Assembly: GCA_914767715.1 (NCBI GenBank)
Contig: OU612074.1
Span: 17,842,062 to 17,906,061, forward strand
DNA length: 64,000 bases
Direction of reading: 5' to 3'
From: Membranipora membranacea
Taxonomy: Eukaryota; Bryozoa; Gymnolaemata; Cheilostomatida; Membraniporidae
A program made the position numbers and the translations under genes. The notes below the pieces were generated by a model, which saw only the letters and a list, made by a program, of their open reading frames with translations, made no database searches and was not told the origin of the DNA. Within the stretch, counting starts at the first letter, position 1; every line of letters starts with the position of its first letter. This document shows positions 13,401-26,200 of the stretch, one piece after another.

Positions 13401-16400
13401 CGCATTGCAGGACTGGCCATTCATCAGGCATTTTTCCACAGTGGCATCTACAAGAAAGAGAAAATATAATACAAAGACTCAACAATAATGGCAGCAACTT
13501 GTCATAATTATTCGAAGGATATGTGTACATATTGCTTCATGGCCTCTAAGATATATAGAGGCCAATATTTATATGTAGATAAGCCTGTAAAATTGTCTTA
13601 CCATATCTGTAAATGACCTCTTACTGCATTTGTAACACTTTCCTCTTACTTATATAGTAAGATTTCAAAGAATATAAATACTGTCTAGAAGCACACTATC
13701 TTGAAATCTAAATTTCCAAACTTATATACAATATATTATAACAATATTCACCTCAGTGGATAAACATTTTCTTGGGGTTCACAATGCTGATGGGAGAGTA
13801 GAGCGATATTTAATGATCATAAGATAAAAGCAAATGTTGAAGTGCATAGGGATAAATGGGTGATAAATATCATTTGTATATGCCAATTTCAGCTCCTTTT
13901 TTCTACGCTGGCTGCGTGGGCTAAATATAAATTAAACTTTCATTTTCTACTAATTTTATTGTAGCATTGATACAAAATTTGGTATTTGCTTAATATATAC
14001 TAGTAGAGCTAAAGTAACACACATTGATATACACGTTTTATTACACCCTTCGTTATATATCCCATAGATGTATATCCAACCATTCATCAAATAGCAGTGT
14101 TTTCTAGCTAAGTAGAACTAAGCTAACTTTTTGCAAATTTAAACTGACCTAGACACTTCAAAGCATTGTTATTGCAGTGGTGGAGGGTTTGCGCCCCCTT
14201 CATACCTCAAATCCTCCAAGAGCCCAGAAAGGCAATCTCACTAACATTTGAGCTCGGGTAGGAATAAGCTTACAATACATAATATATATTAATAAGATAT
14301 ATGTGTATTAATATATCATAATCATAAGTATTTCATGCTTTTTCGACCAATACCTGTCAAGATTTGTTGACAGCTTCCACTATATACAAGCTCAAATTAA
14401 ATACTGTGTAATTGTAACATTGAAGTGAGATATCAACATTTATGTATTAACAGGTGGTTGCCAATAGGTCAATTTTGAGTCATCATTTTTTTTTATAACA
14501 TTATTTTATTTTTTATAAATTTGATTGCTTTATTACCTAAGGGTCTATATACCTTTAGTACTTATCAATAAGTATCTTTGATTAATATTAATTTAGTTTT
14601 TCTTTATTTAGTGTAAATTTAATTTAGTTTTGTTAATTTAGTATTATTAATTAGCATACCAGTTAGTAAGAGAAGTTAGAAAAAGGGTCATCATTGTGGT
14701 GTTACTGAGTAAGTAATCTTTATCATTCTCTGCAAGGAAGCTCATTACTCAATCAGTTCAAAGCATTTTATTCGAATAACAACATGCACAGATGTGTGAC
14801 ATACAACATACTAACTGATTGTAGTTGATAACCGTAAAAACCTCGTAATAAAATCACCAGACATATAACATGTTACGTGCAGAAGCGGCTAATATCTAAA
14901 TGATGTTTTCCTTTTTGTTGGCCATAGATAGTGTCTTGTAAGTGTTAATATTGATCACAGAAGTTACGTCTTTGAAATTGGTCATAGGTGGTTTTTAGGT
15001 GTGTGGTGACTTGTAAATGGCATACCTTACGATCTCCCTATTTTGTAGGGAAGCTCCCGGTTGTTAGGGGCTTTTTCCACCACCTTCATATATCCCTTTA
15101 CCTCCTTCTAAAGACAGTTTTTTGAGGTCTTATTTAGACCTCAATTCGGAGTTGTCCTCTCTCCAGTTTAGTACTTTTAACCCACGCCGCATAGGAAAAA
15201 CGTGCTGAAAAGAGGGTTATCTTGATAACTGCTTATAATAAGATAAAAATTATTTTAAAATTATTATTCAGAATCTGCAGCATTGAAAACTGATATGGAC
15301 GTAGTTTGGGAAATAATTTTAGTATTTGGATAGTCAATTATAGCATTTTCTGCCTGTTTTGCGGACAATTTGGCAGGATTTTTCATGAGTTTCGTCACTA
15401 AAATTAAGATTTATCAACATTCAAGCCTCCAATGATTTGGAAACCCTGTCTCACAGGGTTTTCAGTGGTGCAGACTCTGAATCAAAACTCATTTTTATCC
15501 TAACATAAGCGGTTTTCAAGATAACCCTCTTTCAGCAGGTTTTTCCTATGTGACGTGGGTTAAAAGTACCAAACTGGAGAGAGGACAACTCGGAATTGAG
15601 GCATAAATAAGAACTCAGAAAACTGTCTATTCAGCTTTATTCAGCCAGATGTCCAAGCTTATTTTTGCGAGGGATACTATGTTTTCTTACCTGCACAGAA
15701 CATATCACTATGTAATTTGTTATTTCCATTACTGTTTCTATGTAGCTTGTCATTATCTTTACCTAGCCTAATACTACTCTTAGGGCTGTGTCTCCTAGTT
15801 CAGATATAGTGCAACAATATCATTTGTTAAGTCAGGTGAAATGACGCAATACGTATTATTATGAATGCTCAAGTTTTGGCTTAGAAATATGACAAACAAG
15901 GCCAAATTGCACCGGCACTGCGGGATACAGAGTGGTACTCCCAATTGGGAGTTTGTTCGCGGAGACCTCCTGATTTCTGGGTCTACCAACTTGTCATGTA
16001 TGGTAAATGGGGAAAAAAAACACAACAGTTCATTCATAGGTCTGGTGACTTCATAGTGAGGTTTTACGGTAATAACATAAATGATAATTATCACTGATCT
16101 CACTGACCTGATGTAAATGGCTTCTACAGTTATTGATAGCATTTTCTATTGTTATTTTATAACCTATAAAATCAATTTGTTGGATAATGTGTTGCCATTT
16201 GAAATAATCCTATATACTATAGGCCTATAATATAAATACACTATATACTACAAATTATTAACTGCCACTGCCAGTTATTAATTGATTATAACAATATAGT
16301 TATTGATATACTAAACATAGTCAAATAACATTCATAATAAGAAATAATAATGGGTATATTCATCACTTTGATTGTAAGTATTGACATTATGCCCTAACAA

Positions 16401-19400
16401 TCCATAGAAATAAAAAGTGTATAATAATAATATAATAATAAATATCAAAGTGTATAAAAATTATAATAATTTTAAACATAATAAATAAACTAATTATTAT
16501 ATTGTGAACTTTTATTAACCACCGATCAATGCATGAAGCAAATAAGACCATGTGAAATCAAAAAAACAAAAGATAAGTATAAGTATGGGAACCAACTTGG
16601 TGCTGCGTACGAGATCACTGACAGAACTCTCGATCTATAAAATGTGACCAGACTAGACCTGGAGACCCCAACTTTCCTTAGCCGAATAATGGCATGCACA
16701 GCTGGCCTTAACTTACTTATTAAAGAGTCAACGTGAGCACTGAATCTCATATGATTGTCAAAGCAAACCCCTAAAAGTTTGACTGATGAATTTTGTGAGA
16801 TGGGCATGTCATTTATCTTGATAGGATCACAGATGATGTTCTTTTGAAGGGTTAGAGTCAGTGATTGTGACTTTGTGACATTTAACAGCATTGAATTTTC
16901 TTCACACCAGCTTGCCGCATAATCAGCAGCAGACTGTAGAGGATTGTCATGAAAATACGAGAGATGCTTTATGAGATGTCGAGTTTTCTATGCGCACTTC
17001 CGAGCTTTCTACCACATTATAAACTGTAGTGTCATCTGCGTATTTGACACAAGAGCGGTCCCATAATAGTACCCTGTGGAACTCCGATTCTGCAACACTC
17101 ATATGATGAATATAAATCTGCGTACCTCACTCTCTGCCATCTATTATTGAAGAAACTCATCATCAGTCTGACGAGACTAGGACTGGTATTTAAGGCTAGA
17201 AGTTTTTGAATAGCAATGTGTGGAAGCATTTTATCAAAAGCTTTGCTGAAATCCAGCATCCAAGCCTGAACAGCAACATTCTGTTTATCATCAAGACTAG
17301 ATGCAATTTCGGTTGTAAACTTCACTAGAGCGTCAGTGGTGCTCATTCCTTTAGTATATGCATACTGATCATCAAAACTAGGGAGTTCCGCCTTGATCAG
17401 CTCAGATATGATTTTCTCAGTAACTCTTCCTACATGGAAGAGCAACAAGATTGGTCTGAGCTCCTTGAAGGTAGAAGGTGTCTTCACTTTATTCAATGGA
17501 GTAACTTCTGCTCTTTTCCAAAGCGTGGGGAAATGACCGCTTTTAAGAACTTTGTTGATTATATTAGTTATTGGAAGTGACAACAGATGTGCGTTGTTTT
17601 TGGTGACCCAGCTAGGATAATCCTCTCTATTAGTAGACTTGTGAGTGTTTATACCTCTAAGATGTTCGAAGACTTCCATTTCATTAACAGAGACAGAAAC
17701 ACAATCATCAGGTAAAGAAGGGTATATGGGCACATAGCTTTGATGTCCATCGAGGTAATAGGTGTTTAACTGTTCTAGAAACTGAGAGTGGGACAGCCAG
17801 TTACCATTCATCGATATGAATGGTGCAAGACGTGCATTGTGCCAGTCTCCAGTGAGCTGTTTGAGGTTTTTCCACCAGCTTTTGCTACCTTGAACAGTCT
17901 CATTCACATTATCCGACGTCTGCTTAGCCAGTTGTTGTTTAAATTGTGATGACAGCATCTTGGCCAAGAATTTCCAGGTTGGGTTGTTTTTCTTGTGAGC
18001 TCTCTGTTTAGCACGCTGAAGTTTGCAGATTAGTGGTGATGTTAATACCGGTTTCCCAGAAGGAACGCGCACGCTCCTAACTGGACAATGTTTCTCTAGT
18101 ATACTATTGATAGTGTTATGAAGGATATCAACCTTCTCATCAGCTGTGTTTGCATTGAATAGATTTGACCATGAGAGGGAGGACAACTCTCTTGTTACAG
18201 CTACTTTCGAGGCAGGAGTGATGTTGCGTTTTCTTATGGTACTGTAATTCGGAGCTCTATTACTATTAACCGAAGGTACAGAAATGGCACAGTGATCGTT
18301 AGTCAAAATTGGTGGCAAAGACACACAACCCGATTCAGCGTACTCAGCAATATCTGTGAATATGAGATCTAAACAACTGTCATATCAAGTAGGGAATTTC
18401 ACTATCTGTTGAACTGGGATAATGTTTGTTACTGACTCAGTATCCAGGTCGTTAGAATCTCCACAGATGAACAATTTTGCTGATGAGTGCTTATGCAGTA
18501 TAGTTTGGAAACAGTGGATATAATGTGGTCCACTGTCCCGTCCTTTGACAATTTCGGCAAACCTGGGGGTGGTAAGTTACAGCAAATATAACTAATGGCA
18601 TGTTTGCTTGGTGAATCATAAACCAGTAGGCAGATACAGATCGGTCAGAATATGTACATAGCTTCTGCACTGAAAGTGTATCCCTGGCAAAAACAGCTAC
18701 ACCGCCACCTGTGCGTTTGTTGGCTCGATGGCATGTATGTAATTTGAATCCATCAATATTATAAAGACGCTCCTTATCTGAAGTAAGCCAAGATTCAGTC
18801 AGAAATATAAGATCATAGTGCTCTGCCAGAACTTTTAGCTCATTATACTTCTCTAGATTTAGTGATCTGATATTATGGAGGTATATTGAAGGAAGAACGC
18901 AGTTTTCAGACACATTGTTGTTTGTGTTGAAATTCTCTAGTCAATCAGAACTTGAGGGTGAAGACTCAGTTGCATGAACAGATCTAGAGAGCATTGCGTG
19001 AGATAATCTCAGATATACTGGGCAAGTTATGGATGACGCTCGATGATCTCCCTTACAGTTGATACAATTAGGGACCTCAGAACATTGATCGCCATGGTAC
19101 GCACCACCACAGTTGAAACAGGCTTTTTGATTGGGGCAAGATGATGCTTTGTACTTGTATCCATGGCAGTTGTAACATCTAATGACAGATGGCATGTTGT
19201 ACTCTTCGACCACGAAAGTAAGGTTATTAGAGGGCACTCTATCTTTCATGGCTTTTTGTAGAAGTTCGGGAGATTTAAAGTATACCCTTACAGATCTTGT
19301 AGGATTTTTAAACTTATTTATTCTAGAAACCGTTGTTTCACCAAATCCTCCCTGTTCAAGGTCCTTTACAATGTCAGCCTCATCAACGAAAAAAGGAACA

Positions 19401-20237
19401 CCTTTCATAACTCCGACCGATGACTAACAATGTGGGAAAATCCTGTATTAATGTGATGATAAAATTGATATGATCACTCTGCTGAGATGTGAGAGTAAAA
19501 CCACTCACCTCTTTGACAGAAGAGGCCTCCCTTAAGGTTGGCATCGCACAAACAATGAAAGTCATATCCAGATTCCAGGTTTACACAAACACTCCCATCT
19601 GAACATGGGTTACTCCAGCATGCGTCCCTCCTGTTACCACAATCATTACCGGTGAAGCCTGTGTTGCAGACACAGATGGGCGCACGACCTTGCAATTCTA
19701 TGCATTCTCCTTGCTTACAAGATCCCAATGCGCAACCTGAAAAAAGAAAAATATTATGGCTAATAGAATTGACCTGATTATCTGCGTGTTTCAGTGATCA
19801 AGGTGAATCATAAGTATACAAAGAGCATATGGATTTCACAAATTCAAAAGCTTATGGGCCGGCGTATCTCATCAAGAAGTGGTTGCTTCATACCAGATCC
19901 TACTAGGACCACAGACAGCAGGTCACTGTCAGTGACCTGCTGTCTGTGCTAGGACTGCTCTTGCTGATGAAAACCTTTTTAGACATTATTGATTTCTATG
20001 TATACTATCTAGTCTATTGACCTAGTAAGTTTTCTAATATTATTTTCTGGCTCTTTACATTTTCACATTATAAAACAGAGCAATATATGCTAGCTCTAAC
20101 TTTTATTTCATTTTTTATCCTACCAATTGTAATTGTAATCACTGTCTCATTGGCTATGGCAAGCACTGACAGGAAATTAAAGTCCACACAATAATAACAA
20201 CAACAACAACGACAACAACAACAACGACAACAACGAC

Positions 20238-20270
<33 letters not shown>

Positions 20271-23200
20271 GACAACAACAACAACAACAACAACCACAAC
20301 AACAACCACAACAACGACAACATTTGCATGTTTCAGTATCAAGGTCTCTCAAGCAATAAAGAGTTTAGTGGTCCCTAAAATTTCACAAACACCAAATAAA
20401 AATTTTGATTTAGTTTTCCACAAGCTTGGAAGCTTTTAAACACCCTTATTAATTAATATACTAAGAATGCTGCAACATTTAAACTTGTACATAAATACAA
20501 TAGCTGAAAATTTCACATTCCAACACCAACGCCAGGTTGTCATCTTCCACTTAGATTGCTGTCAGAGATACATAAAAAAAGGAAGAGAGAAAGTACCAGA
20601 AATTGATCTGTTGTAAATGTCATAAAATAATAATGATCAATTTATTTTTCTTTTAAATATTTTATTGAGAAGAATTGCACTAGCACTGATATAGATGTAT
20701 TCATATTAATGATGAAGTATTACTTTGAATTCTGATATTAGATTGTCTTCACATGATTACAGGCTCTCTCATTGATATTTATATTCATGGATAAGTGGAT
20801 CATATGTGGGCCTGAACAAGCATATGGCATTTTATGTATGGTTGCTGGAAACAATTTCTCATCCTTGATTGGTTCAAAAGTTCAGTAATGATACATCCGA
20901 CCCCTTGTAAACATTGTCAAGAAGCTTGCCTGAGTTTTCATATGTCGTTACTGGGATGCTAGTCAATACATTGCATTAAAGCTACTGTAGCGGATTCTTA
21001 TTTTAATGGTAGCCGTGTTAAATGCCGACAAAAGTTGTCTCCTCAATTTTATCGATGGGACAACTTCAACAAGTGGAAGATTTTAGTGTAATGAGTCAAC
21101 GTCCACTAATTGTACATATACCACTTGTCTTGACTTTGATATCGTTGTATCAATAATTACTGCTCAATTTCTTCTACTGATTGTCCGTATTCAACAAATC
21201 CAAAAATTGTCACTCTATTTATAATTTTCCAGAGGTGACAGTAATGTGATCAACTTGATGCGATATCACACGAGACTTGCACAAGAGATGAGTACACGAT
21301 CACTGACGAGACAGACCGAAGTGATGATAAGAGCTCAGTAATCCAGATGAGAGTAGCAAATAGTCCACAGAACACTATTTATCCGTGACAGCAAGAAGTC
21401 TTCAAAGGTGTAAAGTCCAACTGCTTGGTAGTGATTCTACACGTAAGTACAGGCTAGATCAAGCGGAAGTTTATCAAGTATAGTATCTTTATTATTCCGT
21501 GTAATAGGTAACAGCAACAGTAATATTACATGCGGATGTGTTCAGTGTGAATTTTACTGAGCGAATGTGTCACAGCAAGGAAAGATGTCTACTTTTATAT
21601 GATAAGGCACTAAGTGACGGAAAACCAAAAATGAGTCAGCAAACATGAAGTCTTATACAAAACACTTTGTGTTGGAATTCCGGTACGGTATTACAATGAT
21701 GGAACATACATGTAAATTTATACAAAAGGCACATCGTGTCGGGATTTCAGCGTGCTATTACATAGTACATGTACATTGTCATTATATAAAAGGCATATAG
21801 TGTTGGAATGCATGCAAGCATAGCATTACAGCCCAAAAATAATTCTTCAACAGTTAAAAATAAATTTGTAGTAAATGCCTGTACCTATTACACAGTTCTA
21901 CTTCTACACAAATTTTTGACAGAACATCTTGTATTTAGTGAGATCAAAATAAACTGCATAAAAATTAACCAAAACATACAAATAATAATTCATTCTACTA
22001 CACTACCAAAAGTTTTAGCTAGATCTAACATTACTGACAAAAAAAGCTGTATACTGATGTAATTTTCCCACAAATAGCCACACTGTGTATTTTACCACTA
22101 ATCCATGAATTCATATCAATAGGCTCTCTCAAGACACATCATGTCGCCTTAGAAGCACTGATTGATGGAAAAGGCTGCATCATTTGTTTGATTCGACGAT
22201 CCTCTGTCAAAAAGTTTCTATCAGTGAACATAGAACGGCAGCTTTCCATGATATATGGTATGCTGATGAGGATATTACTAGTCATAAGTTGTGTACAACA
22301 TTTTAGCTTTACCGTTATCTGCTATATGAGGCTATACCAGCATGGAGCTGCCTTTGATATGTGACTGAAAGAATTAATGCTCTATAGAAAAGAGCCAGGA
22401 CGAAGGGAGTAACACCTGATAGTTTCAGCCTCACCAACACCGAAGCATGTGTAGATGATTTTGTCTTCTCACTGAAACTATTGGTATGAGAGTCAAATTT
22501 GTTGTATTGTAATCTAAATGGCATGAAAGCAGCGATCTCTGCCCTGACCCCAAATATTATAAGTCTTGTGTCTTTTAGAAGAACAAATTCATAAATTAAC
22601 TTTTTAGTTGATGTTTTATAAACTACTTTTTCCCCAAACATTTCACAACTGAGCTTTATTTTGCATTGTGCAGCATGCCAGCTACTGTTTCAATTGAGAT
22701 ATAAATATTTGAAGACATTAATGAGGTACTACTGCAAACAAAGAATTTCAGAATACTAGTGTTGGTTGGCTAAGCAACCTTTAGCCAATAATATCTCAAC
22801 TGGCCCCATGATTTGAGTGAAAAGCCTGGGTGGGTGGCATTTAATGTATGAGAACTACACCTGATTAAAGTTTCATTATAAATTATATAAAATATCTATG
22901 AAAATCAAGCAGATTGTTGGTTAAAGATATGGTAGAGAAAATTTGTAGTGTACAGGCAGAACAGGGAGGGTGGGCAGAACAAGGAGTTATTTTCAACTGC
23001 AGAACAAGGAATTGTTTGCAACTGCAGAACATGGACTATCTGCAGAAACTCGCTACAACCAATCAGGTGGAAGGATATTGCAAAACGATAATCTTTCTTT
23101 CTTTCATGTTACTGGCTTTCATCCACTATGTTGTGGGTTTTTGGTTTTTCAATCGATCAAATAAATACATACAATTAACGCATCACAATCTGACAATTAT

Positions 23201-26200
23201 ACAATGGCGACACGGGATGGCTGTATTTGTACCTATGCTGATTGGGGAGAAGATAAGAGTCTTCACTCTCCTTGCCTGGGACCGAGATGATAAGAGCTGA
23301 CATTTCGACTTAGGATCTCTCAATACAAGAGCCAACTCACCAACAACTATTTCATGATCCGATCTCCTACAATTTTTAGCTTCCACCATTTGATGTTTCA
23401 GCTCCGAATCCTTGTCTCGAGTCATTATATCATCATAAACCTGACTCTGACTCTGGGTATCTTAACTCGCAGTTTTCTGCCAAACAACATTACAGACGGA
23501 GATTTTCCTGTAATCAAGTGTGGTGTATTTCGATATGCTTTTAAGTACCTCTGTACTTCTGTTTTATAGCATTTTCGCTCTACTATTGCGATCTTGATTC
23601 TCTTCATTAATGAGCAATTCTGACATTTGACCTCCCCATTAGCCTGAGTCCAATGAGGTAAAACCAAATAATGCTTAAACCCCAAACACTCAGAGAACTC
23701 CTGAAAATTAGATGATGTAAACTGCTGAGCAATGTTGGTCTTCAATGACAGTGGCAAACCATGCATCTCAAACATTTTCATGAGCGCTTCAATGATTTTA
23801 CTAGCAACACTAGACCTCATGTAGCGCACCTCATAGTAACGGCTATAATAATCAATAAGAACCAATACATGGTCTCCATTCTCTAATGGTCCCAACAGAT
23901 CACATGCTAGATCTTCCCATAGCCCATTAGGCAACTCAGTAACCCGTATAAGATAACAACTGTGTGGCTGATCAACAAGCTGACAACCCTGGCAGATTTC
24001 ACATACTTCTCAACTTAACCATCCAGGCCAGGCCACCATACACATCAAAGGTTGAAGCTAAAGATTGCAGGAGAACGGATCATGAACTCGTTAGTTAGTG
24101 AGCCATGAGCCTTATAAGGTAAGAGAGGTCAAAGTCCCACAGCTGGTTACAGTTACAGCTGATGCACCGTTCAGTGGACTGACCGGAGAGTATAATTAAT
24201 CGTCTCAAGGTATATCAAGTTATGATGAGACAAGGCTTCCACCTGCGGAAACTATCCTTCTTTCACCTGCCACCCAAACCAACTCACAGCGGCGAGTTGA
24301 CAGTTCTAACAGTAGCCAAGCTGAGCAAGCTACTCCAACAGCACCTAACACACGACCTGTCAGGACCTGCAGCGATTCCAACTGAAGCGGTTTGGTGATG
24401 ATCACCTATACTAATAATATGGATGTTGGCGATAGAGGCATACATAAACTGGCACGGACAATGTTTTTTATTATGAACTAAACATGAGGTGTTGTGTACA
24501 GGCAGAACAAGGAGTTATCTTCAACTGCATCACAAGCAGTTGTCTGCAACTGCAGAACAAGGACTATCTGCAGGCAGAAACTCTCAACAACCTGTCAGGT
24601 TGCAGGATATTGCAACATGTTAATCTTTCTATATTTTATGTTACTGGCTTTGATCCACTAAGTTGTGGTTTTGTGGTTTTTCAATCGATCAAATTAATAT
24701 ATACAATTAATGCATCACAATCCAGGGCAGTAGCTTAGAAAAAACAGTAGGGGAGGCAAAAGTTTGAGGAGAGTCCAAAGCATCACCAGTAGGCATGCTG
24801 TTGCTCCTCACCAAGCAGTTTAATGCTTATAATTTGCAAATGGAAATTCAGAGAAGCTAATTCTGACATGGATTATTCAATTACAGTGTTTTTAGGCCAC
24901 TGAATTTAGCTTTCTAGGGAACTACGGGCCTGCAATCTGACAGTCATACAAAATGTCTTTCAGAGAACAACTTCTTAACTTCTTAAAGTGTGAAAATGAG
25001 TGTCTGATAATGAAGTGCCACAAACTCGCAGTGCAGCTGTCTGAGCACTTAGATACCCTTTGCTGTAGACCAAGTTTGGTCCATTTGCCTGCATTCCGAG
25101 TTGCTCCCGATCCACTGATCACGCCGCAGACCAGTGGAAGGGAGCAACAGGAATGCAGGCAATTGGATTAAACTTGTTCTAGCTTTGCTGGGGCCCTTTG
25201 TAGTGAATTTTTGTGTCAGCATGCCGTTCCATGCTGCCACATGTCTTTCCAGAGTCAGTGTTCGTAGACAAGCATGGAAGTGAGAGATACGACCAGAAGT
25301 GCTGGAGGCTGAAACAAATAACCTTGGAAGCACCCAGTGGGTCTCGAACACAAAGCTCAAGCCAGTAGTGAATAGCAAGCGCTATCCAGTCACAGGTCGT
25401 GTTCTCTCACCAATACCTACTGTCAATCACCACATCTGGTGAAAGATAACCACAGTTACTACTCTTACTGTAATTTGTATCACTTTAAACAAAGTATCTT
25501 ACTTTGTAACAAAGGTGATGTGGTTGATCCAGGCTGTTCCTCTGAGTTTGTCACAGCCGGTTGTAGGGTTGTTCTTGGTCCAGGGGTTCTCCTATACATC
25601 GGAAAGCCGGCATTATGGGGGCCATGATTGTAAGTTCTGTAAAATAGTTGGTCAAAGAACAAATGGGTTCATGTATACAATGTGGACTTAGATGTTTTCA
25701 TTTACATGTTTTACATTTACTAGTATATTAAGTATAATTAGCTGAGGGAAACAATTCACATAATAGTGTCCTGACAGGCCTGATATTCTAGGAGTGGTAG
25801 CGAGGCGTTGCCTTCTCTACAAAGCTAGTAAAAGTTGACTGTAGACACCAACCAATCAGATAGGAACCAAGACATTGGCTAAGTCTGTTGATACTTACGT
25901 CTCCACAGAAGGATTTTGTTTATAATAATTTTGTGTAAAAGCTATTGTGTGTCCCTCTACTGGTCTTCCTCCATCAGAACAGTACCATAAGCTTTCAGTG
26001 TTACACACCTGATTTCCGCTAAACCTAATAGTTTTCGATTGCATGGTTGAGTTCTTTGGATGACTTATGACTGTTGTCGTCATGCCACAATCATTTTTAT
26101 CTATAATCAGAAAGACTAGATTGTGCTTATATATTTGATTTTTAAAAACCTATGTGAGCTTACACCTGGGGCAGTTTCACAATTTCAGTGACATGCTTCC

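Larger units (their letters stand above)
22949..24942. mobile_element. Defective LTR retrotransposon: two ~250-bp direct repeats around an integrase remnant
   Basis: 22949-23195 and 24495-24942 are direct repeats beginning TGTACAGGCAGAAC and ending CACAATCTGACA (TG...CA boundaries, as in LTRs). The right copy is interrupted near its end by a 210-bp MITE (24723-24932). The 1.3-kb interior keeps only an integrase piece on the minus strand (23934..23425). A TGGCGAC stretch just inside the left repeat could be a primer-binding site for a + strand element, which conflicts with the integrase direction, so orientation is unresolved. I see no target-site duplication. It sits in an intron of the large lectin/EGF gene. 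Confidence 0.6.

Noticed and set aside
15795-16142. 115-codon minus-strand frame and its plus-strand shadow
   Set aside because: No domain, no splice-phase fit; probably repeat DNA in the LINE-containing intron.
20068-20352. Poly-Cys and poly-Val open frames on the minus strand
   Set aside because: They are translations of the CAA/GAC microsatellite in two frames.
25049-25378. 109-codon minus-strand frame
   Set aside because: Overlaps an imperfect inverted repeat (GCCTGCATTC...GAATGCAGGC), has no motifs and does not fit the splice phases of the host gene.
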